Shown: positions 1-12,815, counted from the first letter of the stretch. The stretch: 64,000 nt of DNA from Diphasiastrum complanatum (GCA_029204225.1 CM055094.1:13952928-14016927), one strand, 5' to 3'. Translations and numbers: made by a program. The notes: a model not told the origin generated them from the sequence alone.

Positions 1-1760
1 GGAGACCCGGGGCCACATATCCTAAAAATTCGGGAATGACCCCACCCGGCCCTGGAGTCTTGCCAAGAGGCAAGGAATGGAGAGCAGCCTGCAACTCCGG
101 TAAGGAGAAGGGCTCATCTAAGATGGAGACCTGATCAGCAGAAAGTCGGCGCTCAGTGCGACAAAAGGATTGAAGACGAAGGGGGTTTGGGGGAGAGACA
201 TGCTGAAAGGACTGAAAAAGGGAGAAAAATGTCTGGACCATAGCAGAGGAATCAATAGTGACCGAACCCGAAACAGAGATAGCATGAATAAAAGAAGAGG
301 AGTGCTTGCGGCGTTAGGCACAAAAGAAAAAGGATGTGGGCAAACTTCCTTGGCGAAGCCAGTTGAGTTTAGAGTGAAGCATAAGGCCCGTGGCCAGTTG
401 ATAATCATGGCGACGGATAATGACTTGGCAATGCAACTGGAGATCATAGTAAAGCGTGGAGTCCTTAGCCGCAGTCTGGGCCGCATAAATTCCTTACAGA
501 AGGGTTAGTGCCAGGGCACATAGCCTAGAACGAGAGCGAGAGAAGGGTTTACCAGCATGCCTAAGAAGGGCCGAACCGTTAGTAAGTATGTCAGCAAAAG
601 AGGGGGAAGAAGCTAGGGTGGACTGCGGTGCACCACAGATAGCCGGAGAGGATAGGAGGGAGGAGTTCATAATGTAAGGGGAATAAAAAGAGACAGCCTG
701 AAGGGCATGGAAGGAACAGCGAAGCAGGACTGGACTATGATCAGATTGAGCAGTGAATTGGTGAGTCTCAGCTTGCAAAAGCCGGAGCCAGTTAGCAGAG
801 GAGAATAGGTAAAATCGATCTAGACTTGCCAAGCGGAAAGAGGGTCCCAGTCGACAGTTAGTCCAGGTATGATGCGAGAACTGCTGCAAGATATTAGAGG
901 CATCAAGCAAGGAGTGAGAAGCCTGAAATGAAGACCAAGCGACATAGCATGAGGCCCATCAGCAGGATCAAGATACATGTTAAAGTCTCCTAAAACCACC
1001 AAGCGGTCATCAGGGATGGACGGTAGGGAGGACCAAAAGTCAATGCGTTCAGAGGTAAGGCAAGGAGCATAAAGGTTGAGAATAGAAAAAAGTAAAGCCA
1101 AGCTTGCGGAGGCGAAGAAGGACCCACCTGCCAACAGAGTCAGAAGAAACAGAGAGCACCTGCCAATCACGAGAAACAAGCATCAAAACGCGCACCCCCC
1201 CCCCCCCTTCCGAGTACCTTGAGCGGGGGAGACACCATAGTGAAATTTTGCAACAAACTTCTTGATAAGGCAGTGCTGATTAAATTCCCGAAGCTTCGTC
1301 TCTTGCAGGGCAATGAGAACATTCTTGACCGGGTAGGAGGCGAGGACCTGTGCCATACAAGTGCGATGCACCAGATCATTCAGGCCCCGCACATTCCAGG
1401 AGTACAGATTCATTCAGGAACAACAGTAGGAGGGGAAGAAGGCTGAGACTGCAGCGGCAGGAGAGGCTCCCGTGGCCCCAAGCCAAGTAAAAGCTTTGTC
1501 CGTAAGCTTCACTGTGGTAAGTCTATTAGAGGCCTTTGATCCATTAGAATGCTTCTTGGTTATGGTTGTCGCCGCCAAAACCCGTGCAGGCAGGACATAA
1601 GAAGGGACCACCCGCGAGGCCAGGCTAGTCTAGGCTGCCATAGACAACGACGGCACGACATTAGCTGAAGGTGACGGCTTCTGCGAGAAGCAAGAGGGCG
1701 GCTCAAAGATATTTGGGACGGTATGCATGAGCTAGCATGCATTTGACTAAGGTTCAATTC
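1..1760 (-). mobile_element. LINE (L1-type), endonuclease and start of RT; degraded, runs off left edge
   Basis: A non-LTR retrotransposon is read on the minus strand. At about 1413 the frame opens MNLYSWNVRGLND, the classic start of a plant LINE APE-type endonuclease, followed by LIALQETKL. Further in come VVLGDFNM (the GDFN motif, about 1010-990), then TWTN...LDRFY and SDHSPVLL (about 870-715), which end the endonuclease. At 118-1 the frame reads DEPFSLPELQAAL...GKTPGPGG, the usual lead-in to LINE reverse transcriptase. The pieces lie in three frames, with a break at the C-homopolymer at 1194-1207, so the copy is dead. Sequence at 1414-1760 lies upstream of the endonuclease; it may be the end of ORF1 or leader, and I recognise no zinc knuckle in it. 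The RT and 3' end lie outside the window. Confidence 0.85.
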
Positions 1761-4490
1761 TTCCTCTCAGCGAGTCTGTTGGACTGAGAATAAAGAGTAA
1801 TAAAAATTGCTGTAAACTATTGTTTAATGTCTTTGCTAAGGCAATACTCCTTGAATTCAATTGAGACGTACTTATAACCATTATTAATCGTAAATGCCTT
1901 GATTCTTTTACTAGTTTTTGATTTCAACACGCTCCTTGAAGATTTTCAAAAAGTTGAATGATTTTGATTTGTGCTTCATAAAATATACATTTGTTCTTTT
2001 CAAAAATTCATCAATAAATGTAATAAAGAATTTTGTACCTAATAGGGATAGCGTTTGAATTGGGTCACATATACCAGAATGTACAACATCTCCTATTTCA
2101 ATAAAATGGTGTAGTATTAATTTATAAGAAGTTTCTATTTTGCATTCCTACTGCATGTTGTAAAATTTGTGAAGTACTATCTATGGACACTAATCTCTAT
2201 ATCAATTGGGATATCTATCTTAAGTCTCTTGAGATTCATAGGATAAGAAGAGAAGAGGACAACCCTCAAGAAGGAAACAATTTTCAGGGCGAAATCTAAG
2301 TTGGATTTGAGAGAGAATGTGAAAATATGCAAATACCAACTATTTGATGCCTATTCAATAGTTTGACCATAATTTAAAGTGCAGCATCACACGTGTGAAA
2401 AAATCATGGGAGGGGCCGAGTTGGTGCCCACAAGCTTCTTTTACTGCTTCTTTTAATGTTTAGCGTATATAAATTGCAATCCTATTGGTAAATTGTCATG
2501 TAGATGGATCTAGGACATTGATGTAATGGATGGCTATGATTCTATAAATGGAAAAAACATGAGATAGATGGCTTGAATTTTGTGGAAAATATTTCATTAT
2601 GTTGAAAGCAACAAACTTCTAGGGCATTACATTTTTTTTGTGACCTTGGGAGTAGAAGACACAAGTAGGTGCACTCTCTAGATCAAAATGAGTAATGTTT
2701 AGATTATATATTTTTTTGAATGATTTGTATTATGAGTGTGAATGTATGGATGCATTTGAAAGTAAACATTTTACAAGAAATGGTTCATACCAGCAACACC
2801 AAGTCAATGTTGGACAAATAAACAAAGACTGACATGGATACATGGACAATAAGGTAATTGGATTATTTATGTATCTTGTCTTCATTTACTACAAATAGAT
2901 TTGTAGTTATTTAGTGACAACATATGAAAAGAGTTAGAGTTATTGGATCCACGTATGATGATTTTTAAATTGGCAATTGTATCTTTCATATCTATACTCT
3001 ATAAATGGTGAAAATTCGACAATAAATAGCCTTCTGCAACTCGAACCCTTGTAGCTCTTACAATAAGGGGATAGAATAATTTGGAACTCGCTAATGGACC
3101 TTGTGAAGGTTACTTGTGCGAAGGTTTACGAAATAGTATTTCTGTTGAAGGCTTTTTGGAAAATTTGCATAAGGAATCACTAAAACTCTTCACTTTGATG
3201 TTTTTGATCATATTAATCTTCGCAAAACTGACTGGAAGGTGAAAACATTGTAATATACAACAACGGTTAATACGCAATATCAGGACAATTTGTAAGCTTG
3301 GCAAGGAATCTGTCTACATAAAATCAGTATTTCTACAAAACTAACTTTTGTAGGACTTATTTTGTGGGAATTAATATTCTCATACTTCAATGATGCTAGA
3401 ACAATATATGAGAAGTATTCATGAGGGCTGACAAAGGTTGTGTGATGATTAACAGAGAGATATGGATGTGTGTTTCCTTCAATAAAAATGATCAAATAAA
3501 AAAGAACATCCGCAAGACCTAAATTTGTAAACTAACTTTCAAGTAGACTTATGGGAGCTTATCTTAATCAAAGAAAGCTTTAGTAGAACTGGAAACGGCT
3601 TCTGACAAAACTTTATTGAAAATTGAAGGTTTCGAATGAACTAGACAATTATTACCATTTTGACCTTCGCATGGCTTCCAGAACTGGGCATGAACTCTCA
3701 TAGATCTCAAAGAATACCTAATTTGGCATACTAGAGGTGGGCAAAGGTCTGATGACCAATTAAGAGCACTTTGCTTCTTCCTTTTTGGTGAATTTTTACA
3801 AGGGTTTTTTGATTTTTGCCTATTTCTTTCAAGTTTCTAGAAAATGGTTGGAAAGTAACTCTCGCCCTTCAAACTGCAGCTAAGTTGCATCGGGGTGGTC
3901 TTGCCTACAAGTTGACAAGGGTTGGCTTTAAAAATACAAAAAGTTATCAGCTTTGATGATTTTTTTTGCTCTTCTTCTCTCCCAAATTGCAAAAAAGTGA
4001 ATGGTTTTTGGTTTTTTTTTTTTTTTTTTGGGTTTCCAAGTGGATCTTAGCATTGATGTATTATTTCCCTTCCCTACTCATCAATCACAAGTGATTACAA
4101 GCATGAATTCCAATCAAGATCACTCAAATCATCAAAATCTAATCCTAAAACATCAAATAATGCAATTCTAACCCTACCATGTCAAAACCATCATGCCTAT
4201 ATACAAGCTAGCATCCAAGCAAGCATCACAATCATGCTAACAAACTGAAAATAATGGCAATTGCTCTCCGACAATGGCGCAAAAATTATAGGAACTTTTT
4301 CTCACCCTTCTTCAAACCCTATTTCCAAGCAAAGTGAAAGCCAAAAAGAGATGAGGTAGATTCTTCTTTCATGTCACAAGGTAGTTCGATCCAATGAGAG
4401 AAAGGCTTATTTACAAATTGTTATGCAAGCTTATGATGAAAATCTAATCTTAACATTCATGAACCCTAATTCTCCATGATTAAGCTTAGT
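1761..4490. other. AT-rich intergenic DNA, no gene seen
   Basis: I see no long coding frame, RNA gene or recognisable element. The stretch is AT-rich with short homopolymers, for example a T run near 4010-4030. The short open frames look random. Confidence 0.6.
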
Positions 4491-5119
<629 letters not shown>

Positions 5120-5299
5120 TACGAACTATGGTGTACCGCCAAGCACCCAACAATACTTTGCTCCTTCTAAGGATGGAGTATGCATTGGACCACAAATGCC
5201 ACTATGCACGATATCGAGCAAACCTTTACAAGTATGTACGTGATCCAATTTAAATGGCTTCCTAGCATGCTTCCCTAATATATAATTTTCACATACAAG
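5120..5299 (-). pseudogene. Older copia element, left fragment: GAG-pre-integrase and start of integrase
   Basis: Minus-strand reading gives CENYILGKHARKPF, then GLLDIVHSGICGPM and SLEGAKY. These are the copia pre-integrase zinc region followed by the opening of the integrase core. It is the continuation of the copia frame at 10193-11458, from which it is separated by the younger copia element at 5300-10187. The frame ends with NANDLV on the right side of that insertion and resumes at CENY on the left once a single copy of the 5-bp target site is counted. After about 5120 the older element is not recognisable, so it is truncated there. Confidence 0.8.
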
Positions 5300-6434
5300 T
5301 GTCGTAAAATCGCGTGTGGGTGCATGAGCAGCATCAGAAGCTCGAGGATTGGAGCGCGGCGTGTAGGAACGGAAACACAACAGTTAGTAGCAGAATTATT
5401 CAAGTAAAAGAATACAAAATGCACAAATGAACGACGTAGTAGTGAGGCAAAAATTGCACTCTGATAAATATCAATAGTTAGTACAATAGCTTGAAGTAAT
5501 AACTTCAACTTGTTGAGCGTGATAACGCTGGCTACAGAAAACTTTGATTGAAAGAGAAATTCAATTAACTCAATTAACACTTACATAGCTTGATTTAGCT
5601 AATATATATATTTACAAGTGTCGAAAGACAAAAAATATCTTACAAGCCTTTAATGTTATTTACACCAGTCTTTGCATATGTACAAAGTTGGTAACCGCTA
5701 ACTGCCTTTGGAATATTTGGTTGTCCAGCTGTTTTAGGGTTGCTGATAAGTTGGCGACGTCGGTTAGCCAATGTAGCAAACACGCGAAAAGCTGAAAAAC
5801 CTGAAGGTGCCCTTAGACTGAAGGTTTGCAACTCCTGAAGGTGCCCTTATACTAAAGATATGTAAATCCCTAAAGCGCCCTTAGATTCAAGACAACGAAG
5901 AAGGCAAAAAGACGAAAAAGCCAAAAAGTGCCTTACACTGAAGGCAGAGAAGAAGGCGAAGGTGCCTTAAACTAATGACAGTGAGACAGGCAAAAAGTGC
6001 CTTAGTTTAGAGGCGACGAAGAAAACCGAAAAAGGCGAAGGTGCCCTAAAATGGTTTTAAGGTTTTCTGGGTACTTTATCGCATTTTTCGCAAAGAGGAA
6101 AAAAGGCGAAAAAGGTGAAGGTGGTCCAGAAATCGTTTAAGTCATTCTGTGTGTCGTATTTTTCCTGAACAAAAAAGGTGAAGAAGGCGTAAAAAAAAAC
6201 GTGTTTTAATAATGGTTTCTAAGGCATTCTAGCCACTTGACCAGTGTGTCGTATTTTTCGCTAAGGAGCGAAAAAGGTGAAGAAGGAGAAGGTGTCTTAA
6301 AATTATTTCTAAGACACAATAAATCTCAAGGGAAAAATGTGAAGGCCCGAAAATATGTTGTCGACCTTCGGTTTTTTTTCAGGATGCTCATAACTTGAAC
6401 GATTTGTTTAAGGCTGAGCATAAGGAAACTAACA
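5300..6434 (-). repeat. 3' LTR of younger copia element (about 1.13 kb)
   Basis: It matches 9155-10187 along its length with scattered substitutions and short indels. It starts (minus strand) TGTTAGTTTCC directly after a GGGGGAG polypurine tract and ends in CA at 5300 just before the target duplication. The central part (about 5800-6320) consists of degenerate repeats built on GGCGAAGGTGCC-like units. Confidence 0.88.
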
Positions 6435-6441
6435 CTCCCCC

Positions 6442-7002
6442 TTAATGTGGATCCTGAAAAACTTTGATCTTCAGATTTAACATATTGTTAAATCTGCGAT
6501 GTTGCTCCTTTGATAGAGCCTTTGTGAAGTTCAATTCTACTTCCTTATTGTGCACTTTCTCTTTAAGGTAATGATACCTTCTGGCTATGTCATATAAATC
6601 TCCTCTTTGATGATTGAGGAAAGTGGTATGGACATCCATCTGGTGGACTTCTAGATCTGTCGCGGCTGCAAAGGAGAGGAGTAGGCAGATCGACGCATGT
6701 TTGACAACTGGGCTGAAGGTTTCTGAATAATGCAGGTCTGGAATATGAGAAAAGCCTTTGGCAACTAGCTTGGCCTTGTAACGATTTAGCCTTCCTTCAG
6801 CGTCGTACTTTGCCTTGAATATCCATTTGCATGGAATTGGTTTTCGGTCCTTTGGCAGCTTAGTGAGTGTCCATGTTTGATTCCCCATAAGAGAATCGAA
6901 TTCGGTGTCCATCACTACTTTCCACTGGTCAGCATCAGGAGTAGACATCGCCTCAACAATTGTGTTTGGTTCCTGCAGGAAGTAGCAGGCCAGATCATCC
7001 AT
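6442..7002 (-). pseudogene. Copia RT N-terminus joined to RNase H C-terminus
   Basis: The frame begins with the standard copia RT lead-in (WKVVMDTEFDSL, then PCKWIFKAKYD, RYKAKLVAKGF and ETFSPVV) and runs to QMDVHTTFLN. The next residues already belong to the far C-terminus of copia RNase H (RRYHYLKEKV, then FTKAL). The catalytic YVDD part of RT and the RNase H active site are therefore deleted. The frame stays open across the junction. Non-functional. Confidence 0.85.
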
Positions 7003-7134
7003 AAATCTGGATGGAGGCTGTCTAGACCTGTTCGACCTTCTGGGTTGAATTTCAGTCCTCTAATGTGGTTGACTCATTGAGGTTCTGACTCATTGTCTTA
7101 GTCAGCATCATTATTCAGCAGTTGAATGTCTGGA

Positions 7135-8063
7135 TCAGAATGGTTGTTCGATCCTTGGATCGAAATTATCAGCGGCTTTTCCTTTGTGGTCGATGAACTG
7201 GTCTTCCATGAAAATGACATCTCTACTGGTGAATGCCTTTTCGGTATCCAAATTGTAGAGCTTGTATGCCTTGTGGTCTGGGGAATAGCCAATGAAAATC
7301 GTTTTCTTGCTCTTGTCATCTAGCTTTCTTCTTAGATCCTCATAAATCTGAGTGAAAGCGATGCATCCAAACACTCGAATATGTTTGAGTGATGGTTTTG
7401 ATCTTGTCCACACCTCATAAGGTGTCTCGCCATTCAGGACTTTGGTGATGGATCGATTCTGCAAATAGGCAGCTGTAGTAACAGCTTTTGCCCAGAATTT
7501 CTTTGGAAGAGAGGCATGGGCCATCATGCTCTTGGCACTTTCGATGACTGTTCGATTCTTTCGTTCAGTTACACCATTGACTGAGGTGAGTAGCTAGTTG
7601 TGTATTGTTGAAGTATCTCGTTGGCCTTGCAAAACTCCTTGAATTCTGTGGAGATGTATTCTCCCCCTCCATCTGTGCGTAAAGCCTTGATCTTCCTCTG
7701 GGTTTGGTTCTCTGCAGACGCCTTGAGCTGTATGAAGAACTTGAATGCTTCGGACTTGTTCTTCAGATAGTAGGTTGCAGTCCTTCGAGAGAAATCGTCG
7801 ATGAAGGTTAGGAAATAGAGAGCTCCCCCTGTGGAAGCAGTCTGTATCGGGCCACAAATGTCGCTATGTACAAGGTTAAGCAAGCCCTTGGATGTATGAA
7901 TTGATTCTGAACTGAAGGGACTCCTAGCATGCTTGCTGATAATACAGCTTTTGCATGGAGAAGTTGGCTTGCTGACTGTCGGCAGATCTTGTACTAGACT
8001 CTGAATTGACATTTGCTGAATATTGTTGTTGTTAACATGGCCAAGTCTGAAATGCCACAACAT
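7135..8063 (-). pseudogene. Copia GAG-pre-integrase and integrase, frameshifted
   Basis: From 8063: LWHFRLGHVNNNN (pre-integrase His motif) and CKSCIISKHARSPF (Cys pair of the HHCC zinc finger). The core follows with LVHSDICGP (first catalytic Asp), FIDDFSRRT and LRTDGGGEY (second Asp). A one-base shift near 7585 breaks the frame just before the VTERKNRT region that carries the catalytic Glu. The protein continues to 7135 in another frame (MMAHASLPKKFWAKAV...FGCIAF). Residue order is typical of plant copia integrase. Confidence 0.88.
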
Positions 8064-8151
8064 ATCAGCTAATTCAGAAGTGGTTGTGTAAAGAGCTTGA
8101 CTGTTAGAAGAATAACAATGGCTGAGTTTGTAAAGATAATCTCTTCTTTTT

Positions 8152-8530
8152 CTATAGGCTTAGAACCTTTCGGGATTTGTCAAGAATTGTGCAACCGTTT
8201 GTATCGAATTCGACCCTCCGACCTGAATTGGTGATTCTACTAACTGAGAGCAGATTTTTGGTTAGATTTGGAACGTGGAGAACGTTGGACAGCAACTTGA
8301 CCTCACCTCTTTTGAATACAACTCTGATTGTTCCTTCACCTCCGATTGTATGTGATGAGTTGTCTCCAAGTTGTACAACTCGAGAGTGGGTGAATGACTT
8401 ATAGTCCTTGAACCAGTCATGATGATGAGTCATGTTCTGTGTTGCTCCGGAGTCTAGATACCAGGAATCGATATCCTGTTGTTCTCCGACTTTGGTCAAG
8501 AAAGCTGCTCCATCTTCCTCTTCTTCTTGT
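8152..8530 (-). pseudogene. Copia aspartic protease fragment
   Basis: WYLDSGATQNMTHH at about 8465-8425 holds the DSGAT active-site motif, followed by VQLGDNSSHTIGGEG and LLSNVLHVPNLTKNLLSVS. The order and spacing are those of the copia protease. The link to the following pre-integrase region at 8063 is broken by about 90 bp with stops. Confidence 0.85.
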
Positions 8531-8599
8531 TGCTATTTTGAGTGACTGGCTGTAGCACTATGTGCTTGTTGCTGGAACTACTTTTCTTTTCATTGTTGT

Positions 8600-9154
8600 A
8601 CATCAAAGTTTGGTAGTCCTTGATTTCGTGGCCAGTCCTCTTACAGTATTTGCAGAAAAGTTTCTGCGCTGGTTGGAATGCTGAATTGAATTCGATCCTG
8701 AACCGGAATTTGGTCCAGACTACATGTTGCTCTTCTTGTCAGTAGAGCCTGACTTTGTAGATCTCTTAGATCTAAACTTTTGATTTTTTGAATACAGAGC
8801 TTAAGGATCTGATCCTGAGCTTGAGGAGGATGTTGATCTTCTGATCTCCTCTGTAGGAGCAGCGAAATTACTCTTGATAGAGTGAGGTGCTCATGGGTAG
8901 AGATTGCCATTACCCAATTTTTGTAGGCTTTAGGTAGACTCGATAATAGAGTCATGAGTGCATCAGATTCTTCTATGACTGAGCCAGTTGTAGTCATCTG
9001 CTCCATAAGATTCTTGAAGGTATTGAGGTGACTCGAGACACTATCTGTTTCAGAATTTCTGAGGGTGAAGAATTTCTTCCTCAGATGCAGCTTGGATGTA
9101 ACATCTCTAATGCCGTAGAGAGTTGCTAGGATGTCCCATGCATCCTTAGCGGAA
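8600..9154 (-). pseudogene. Copia gag (UBN2-type) C-terminal part with zinc knuckle
   Basis: The frame enters directly from LTR sequence at about 9155 into the middle of gag (AKDAWDILATLYG), then HLRKKFFTLRN, HLNTFKNLM and LLSSLPKAYKNWV, all typical of the copia capsid. Near 8650-8610 comes a zinc knuckle CKYCKRTGHEIKDY in which the last Cys is replaced by Tyr. The gag N-terminus and the start codon are absent, because the deletion that removed the primer-binding site also removed them. Confidence 0.82.
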
Positions 9155-10187
9155 GCTCGAGGATTGGAGCGCGACGTGTAGGAACAGAAACACAACAGTT
9201 AGCAACATAATTATTCAAGTAGAAGAATACAGAATGCACAAATGAACGACGTATTAGTGAGACAAAAGTTGCACTTTGATTAATATCAACAGTGAGGACA
9301 ATAGCTTGAAGTAATAACTTCAGCTTGCTGAGCGTGATAATGCTGGCTACAGAAAACTCTGATTGAAAGATAAATTCAATTGACTCAATGAACACTTACA
9401 TAGCTTACATCAGCTAATATATATATTTACAAGTGTCGAGAGACAAAAAAATATCTTACAAGCCTTTAATGCTATTTATGCCAGTCTTTGCATATGTAAA
9501 AAGTTGGTAACCGCTAACTGCCTTTGGGATATTTGGTTGTCCAGTTGTTTTAGGGTTGTTGATAAGTTGGCGACGTCGGTCAGCCAATGTAGCAAAAATG
9601 CGAAAAAGTCGAAAAACCCGAAGGTGCCCTTAGACTGAAGGTTTGCAACTCCTTAAGGTGCCCTTACACATAAGGTATGTGAATCCCTAAGGCGGCCTTA
9701 GATTCAAGGTAGCGGAGAAGGCAAAAAGGCAAAAAAGCCAAAAAGTGCTTTACACTGAAGGCAGAGAAGAAGGTGAAGGTGCCTTAAACTAAAGACAGTG
9801 AGAAAGGTGAAAAGTGCCTTAGTTTAGAGGCAGCGAAGAAAACCGAAAAAGGTGAAGGTGCCCTAAAATGGTTTTAAGGTTTTATGGAGACTTTGTGGCC
9901 AGTGTGTCACATTTTTCGTGAACGAAAAAGGCGAAGAAGGCGGAAAAAGAAAGGTGTTTTAAGCATGGTTTCTAAGGCATTCTGACCACTTGACCAGTGT
10001 GTCGTATTTTTTGCTAAGGAGCGAAAAAGGTGAAGAAGGAGAAGGTGCCTTAAAATGATTTCTAAGGCACAAGAAATCTCAAGGGAAAAATGTGAAGGCC
10101 CAAAAATGTGTTGTCGGCCTTCGGTTTTTATTCAGGATGCCCATTACTTGAACGATTTGTCTAAGGCTGAGCATAAGAAATCTAACA
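9155..10187 (-). repeat. 5' LTR of younger copia element, truncated at its inner end
   Basis: Counterpart of the 3' LTR at 5300-6434. It starts TGTTAG at 10187. The match ends at GAGCTTC (about 9155), about 37 bp short of the LTR end seen in the 3' copy. Beyond that the sequence is mid-gag coding, with no tRNA-complementary primer-binding site. Confidence 0.85.
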
Positions 10188-11458
10188 ACAAGATCATTTG
10201 CATTGCTAGAAAAATCTAACACAATACTATTGTGATTAATGTGACCAAGTCTATAATGCCAAAGTAAGTCTTTATTGATTGAGGTGGTAGTTATAAAGCT
10301 TGGAAATTAGAATAATAGATTTGACGCAACTTATATAAATAACCTTGTCTCTTTTCGAGTACAAGCACCTTTGTAGAACCATCATAATTTTTGCAACAAT
10401 CAGAATTGAACTCAATTCTATGTCTTAAGTCTGCTATGCTACTAATCAAACGTAATTTTTTTTGTAGAATAGAAATGTGAAGTACGTTAGGAATGCTCTA
10501 TTATGGAAATTGAGCTTAACTGCACCTTGACCAATGATTGGGTAAGCATTGTTGTCACCTAGATGGACATACTTATTGGTGATAATTTGTTGGTATTGTT
10601 GAACCACTCCTTATGACATGGCATATGTTGTGTAGCTCTAGAGTCTAGCTACCAAGAGTTGTCTTTATCCAATTTTGCCATAAAGGTCAAATTTCAATCT
10701 TCAATGCTTGTGTTGCCTCCATAGTATTCAATTGCTATTGATCACCAATCTTTTGCTACTGCTGCTGCTTAAATTTCAGGATTTTGCAATCTTGAATATT
10801 ATGATTGGTCCTCTTGTTGTACTTGTAGAACATCTTGGCCTTGGGAGATGAATGCCTCTCTTCATTTGCTAGTTTTAATGGTTCTTGTGCTGAGTCTTCT
10901 TCTTCTACTACTTATTGAAGCCTTTCTTAGAAAATAATACTTAATTCTTTGAGTTGGTTGTACACACTATCATTACCCAACTTTCATATGAAGTAGGTAA
11001 ACTTGATAGTAGTGTCACTACTAAATCTAAAACTTGGATATCAAATCCTATTGCAGCCATTTATTCAAGCAGATTTTTAAAGTTATTTAAATCATCAATT
11101 CTCAATTCATTATGTGACATTTTTAATGCAAAGAAATTTCTACATAGAAACAAATTAATTGAAATACCTCTAACATCATGGAGAGTCTTTAAAATATCTC
11201 ATACTTCCTTGGAAGTTTGGGCTTTCAAAACATGACTTAGCAATGAGTCTTGAATATTCAAGAACAATATGGCAAATGCTTTGCCATCATTTGCTTTCCA
11301 CTTTATAAGTGTTTGTTGGTTAGTTAGAGGTTTTTCCTTTGTTCCTTCTACGACTTCTCATAGTTCTTTAGCCATTAGGATGACTTTCATCTCCACATAT
11401 GGTAGTTAGTTCCATCCAGTTTGTCTATGATAGACACTATATTACTGGAGGAATCCAT
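10188..11458 (-). pseudogene. Older copia element, right fragment: gag, zinc knuckle, protease, pre-integrase
   Basis: Minus-strand reading from ATG at 11458 gives MDSSSNIVSIIDKLDGTNY, the usual start of a plant copia gag. After stops and frameshifts come SKEVWDILKTLHD (about 11225), a decayed zinc knuckle (KRTNHNIQDCKIL, about 10830-10785), a decayed protease site LDSRATQHM (Gly to Arg, about 10655) and a pre-integrase region ending in NANDLV at 10193. The younger copia element begins immediately after. Many stops show it is older than its insert. Confidence 0.8.
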
Positions 11459-12498
11459 GTGTGGATACTAATGACAAATAGAAATAATGAATGAAGTATA
11501 GCAAAATTCTAGAAAAAGCAACAAGGGATTTAGATTCATCTAATTCCTACTTAAGGCTGTTTGTGGGCGCCATACCCTTCATAGCTTTTGGCCTCTTTGG
11601 GTTCCCAGGCGTTGCATGTAAGAAAGCTCTCATACATTGGCCTAAAGCCCTTCATGATTGTTCTAACACCTATTCTGATTGTTGTAGCAAGAGAGATCAA
11701 AACGTAGAGAAGTACTAGAAATGAAAGCACATGGAAGCTGGCCTTCCTATATGCTACTCCACCTCATGATTGTTTTTTTGATTTCTTTGTAGCTTGATAA
11801 GGATTGCAAAAACCTGCACCTAACGCATAGCATCCTATGATAATGCATGCTAGCACTAGATCTACAAGCTTCAATGGAGTGTAAAGCAACAAGGAAAGAT
11901 ACTACACATAGCTAGTACAAGGTAATACATGCTTATGACGCTCTAGGCATATTTACAATTATCAGCACTTTTGCGCAATAACAATGCACCATTATGCAAT
12001 GTCTGACTTATTTAATCACAGAACTTACAAAAGCGAGGTTTTGAAAGCCCTCCCTATTTATTTACGTTGGTCTTTGTTGGGCAGTTGCATAGTTCCGTCA
12101 GGCTCTATAAATGTCCAACATTTTTTAAAGCAAATGGACTCTGCCCCCACATTTAATATGAACTTGCCTTTGACTTTATGATCTAGCCCTAGTGAATGAA
12201 TATAGGGGGGATGTTTGACTCCATTGGATGTTTTTGTACATTCTCCTCTTCTTGTCTTAACAACTACACTTAGAACCATGGAGAGTGTATCTTGGAGGAT
12301 CCCAACGCAATTACCAAACCATCAGTCCATCAATCATTGGAGATATATGTTAGTTGGGAGCATTCATGAGTCGTAGCAAAATACTCTACTTACTGAAATC
12401 ACGAGTCGCTCGATGCCTAACATAAACACAACACAATATGAGAGAACCCACCATTCCAAAAGAGGTTGCCATTTTTGTTCCAAATTCATGCTCAATGG
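11459..12498. other. No gene recognised
   Basis: This follows the start of the older copia gag on its 5' side, so its leader and LTR might be expected here. I could not find a second LTR copy or a primer-binding site. The short frames look random. Confidence 0.5.
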
Positions 12499-12815
12499 GG
12501 CAACTGGCCCTTTATCATAATGCCAGGTGCTGAGGTTTTGTGTGTATTTTGGAGGTGCCTCTAAGAGCATAATATGCATCCTACCTGTCTCTCTCCTCCG
12601 AAATATGTCATTATCTCCCCACCCACTAGTCTCTCTCCTAAATGTGCATTCTCTCTCAAAAATGCACATTCGCTCTCCACCTCACCTGGCATTATGTCGC
12701 GGAAGACCTAAGGCCCTCAAGCCTTCCATGCAGGTCGGGGGCCTTGTCCTCGGGATTCCGCCCTCAGGCAAGGGCCCTCCTTGCATGGAAGGCCCTCGGA
12801 TGATGGCCCTTCCAC
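12499..12815 (-). repeat. GC-rich dispersed repeat, copy A
   Basis: It contains a GC-rich end (about 12690-12815) with complementary words such as CCTTCCATGCA and TGCATGGAAGG, and a CT-rich stretch with several GTGCATTCTCTCTC-like words. The same features, reverse-complemented, occur at 27193-27575. It is an unclassified dispersed repeat with no coding content. Confidence 0.55.

Larger units (their letters stand above)
5300..10187 (-). mobile_element. Younger Ty1/copia LTR retrotransposon, internally deleted
   Basis: A 4.9-kb copia element in minus orientation. Its ends are TGTTAG at 10187 and ...ACGACA at 5300, flanked by the perfect 5-bp target duplication ACAAG (5295-5299 and 10188-10192). 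Order on the minus strand is 5' LTR, gag, zinc knuckle, protease, pre-integrase, integrase, RT start, RNase H end, polypurine tract (6435-6450) and 3' LTR. Three things disable it. The end of the 5' LTR, the primer-binding site and the gag N-terminus are missing. Most of RT and RNase H is missing. The integrase is frameshifted. It sits inside an older copia element in the same orientation, so it is the later arrival. Confidence 0.9.

Noticed and set aside
170..508. Plus-strand open frame of 112 codons at the left edge
   Set aside because: It is antisense to the LINE endonuclease/RT sequence, whose motifs are clear on the minus strand.
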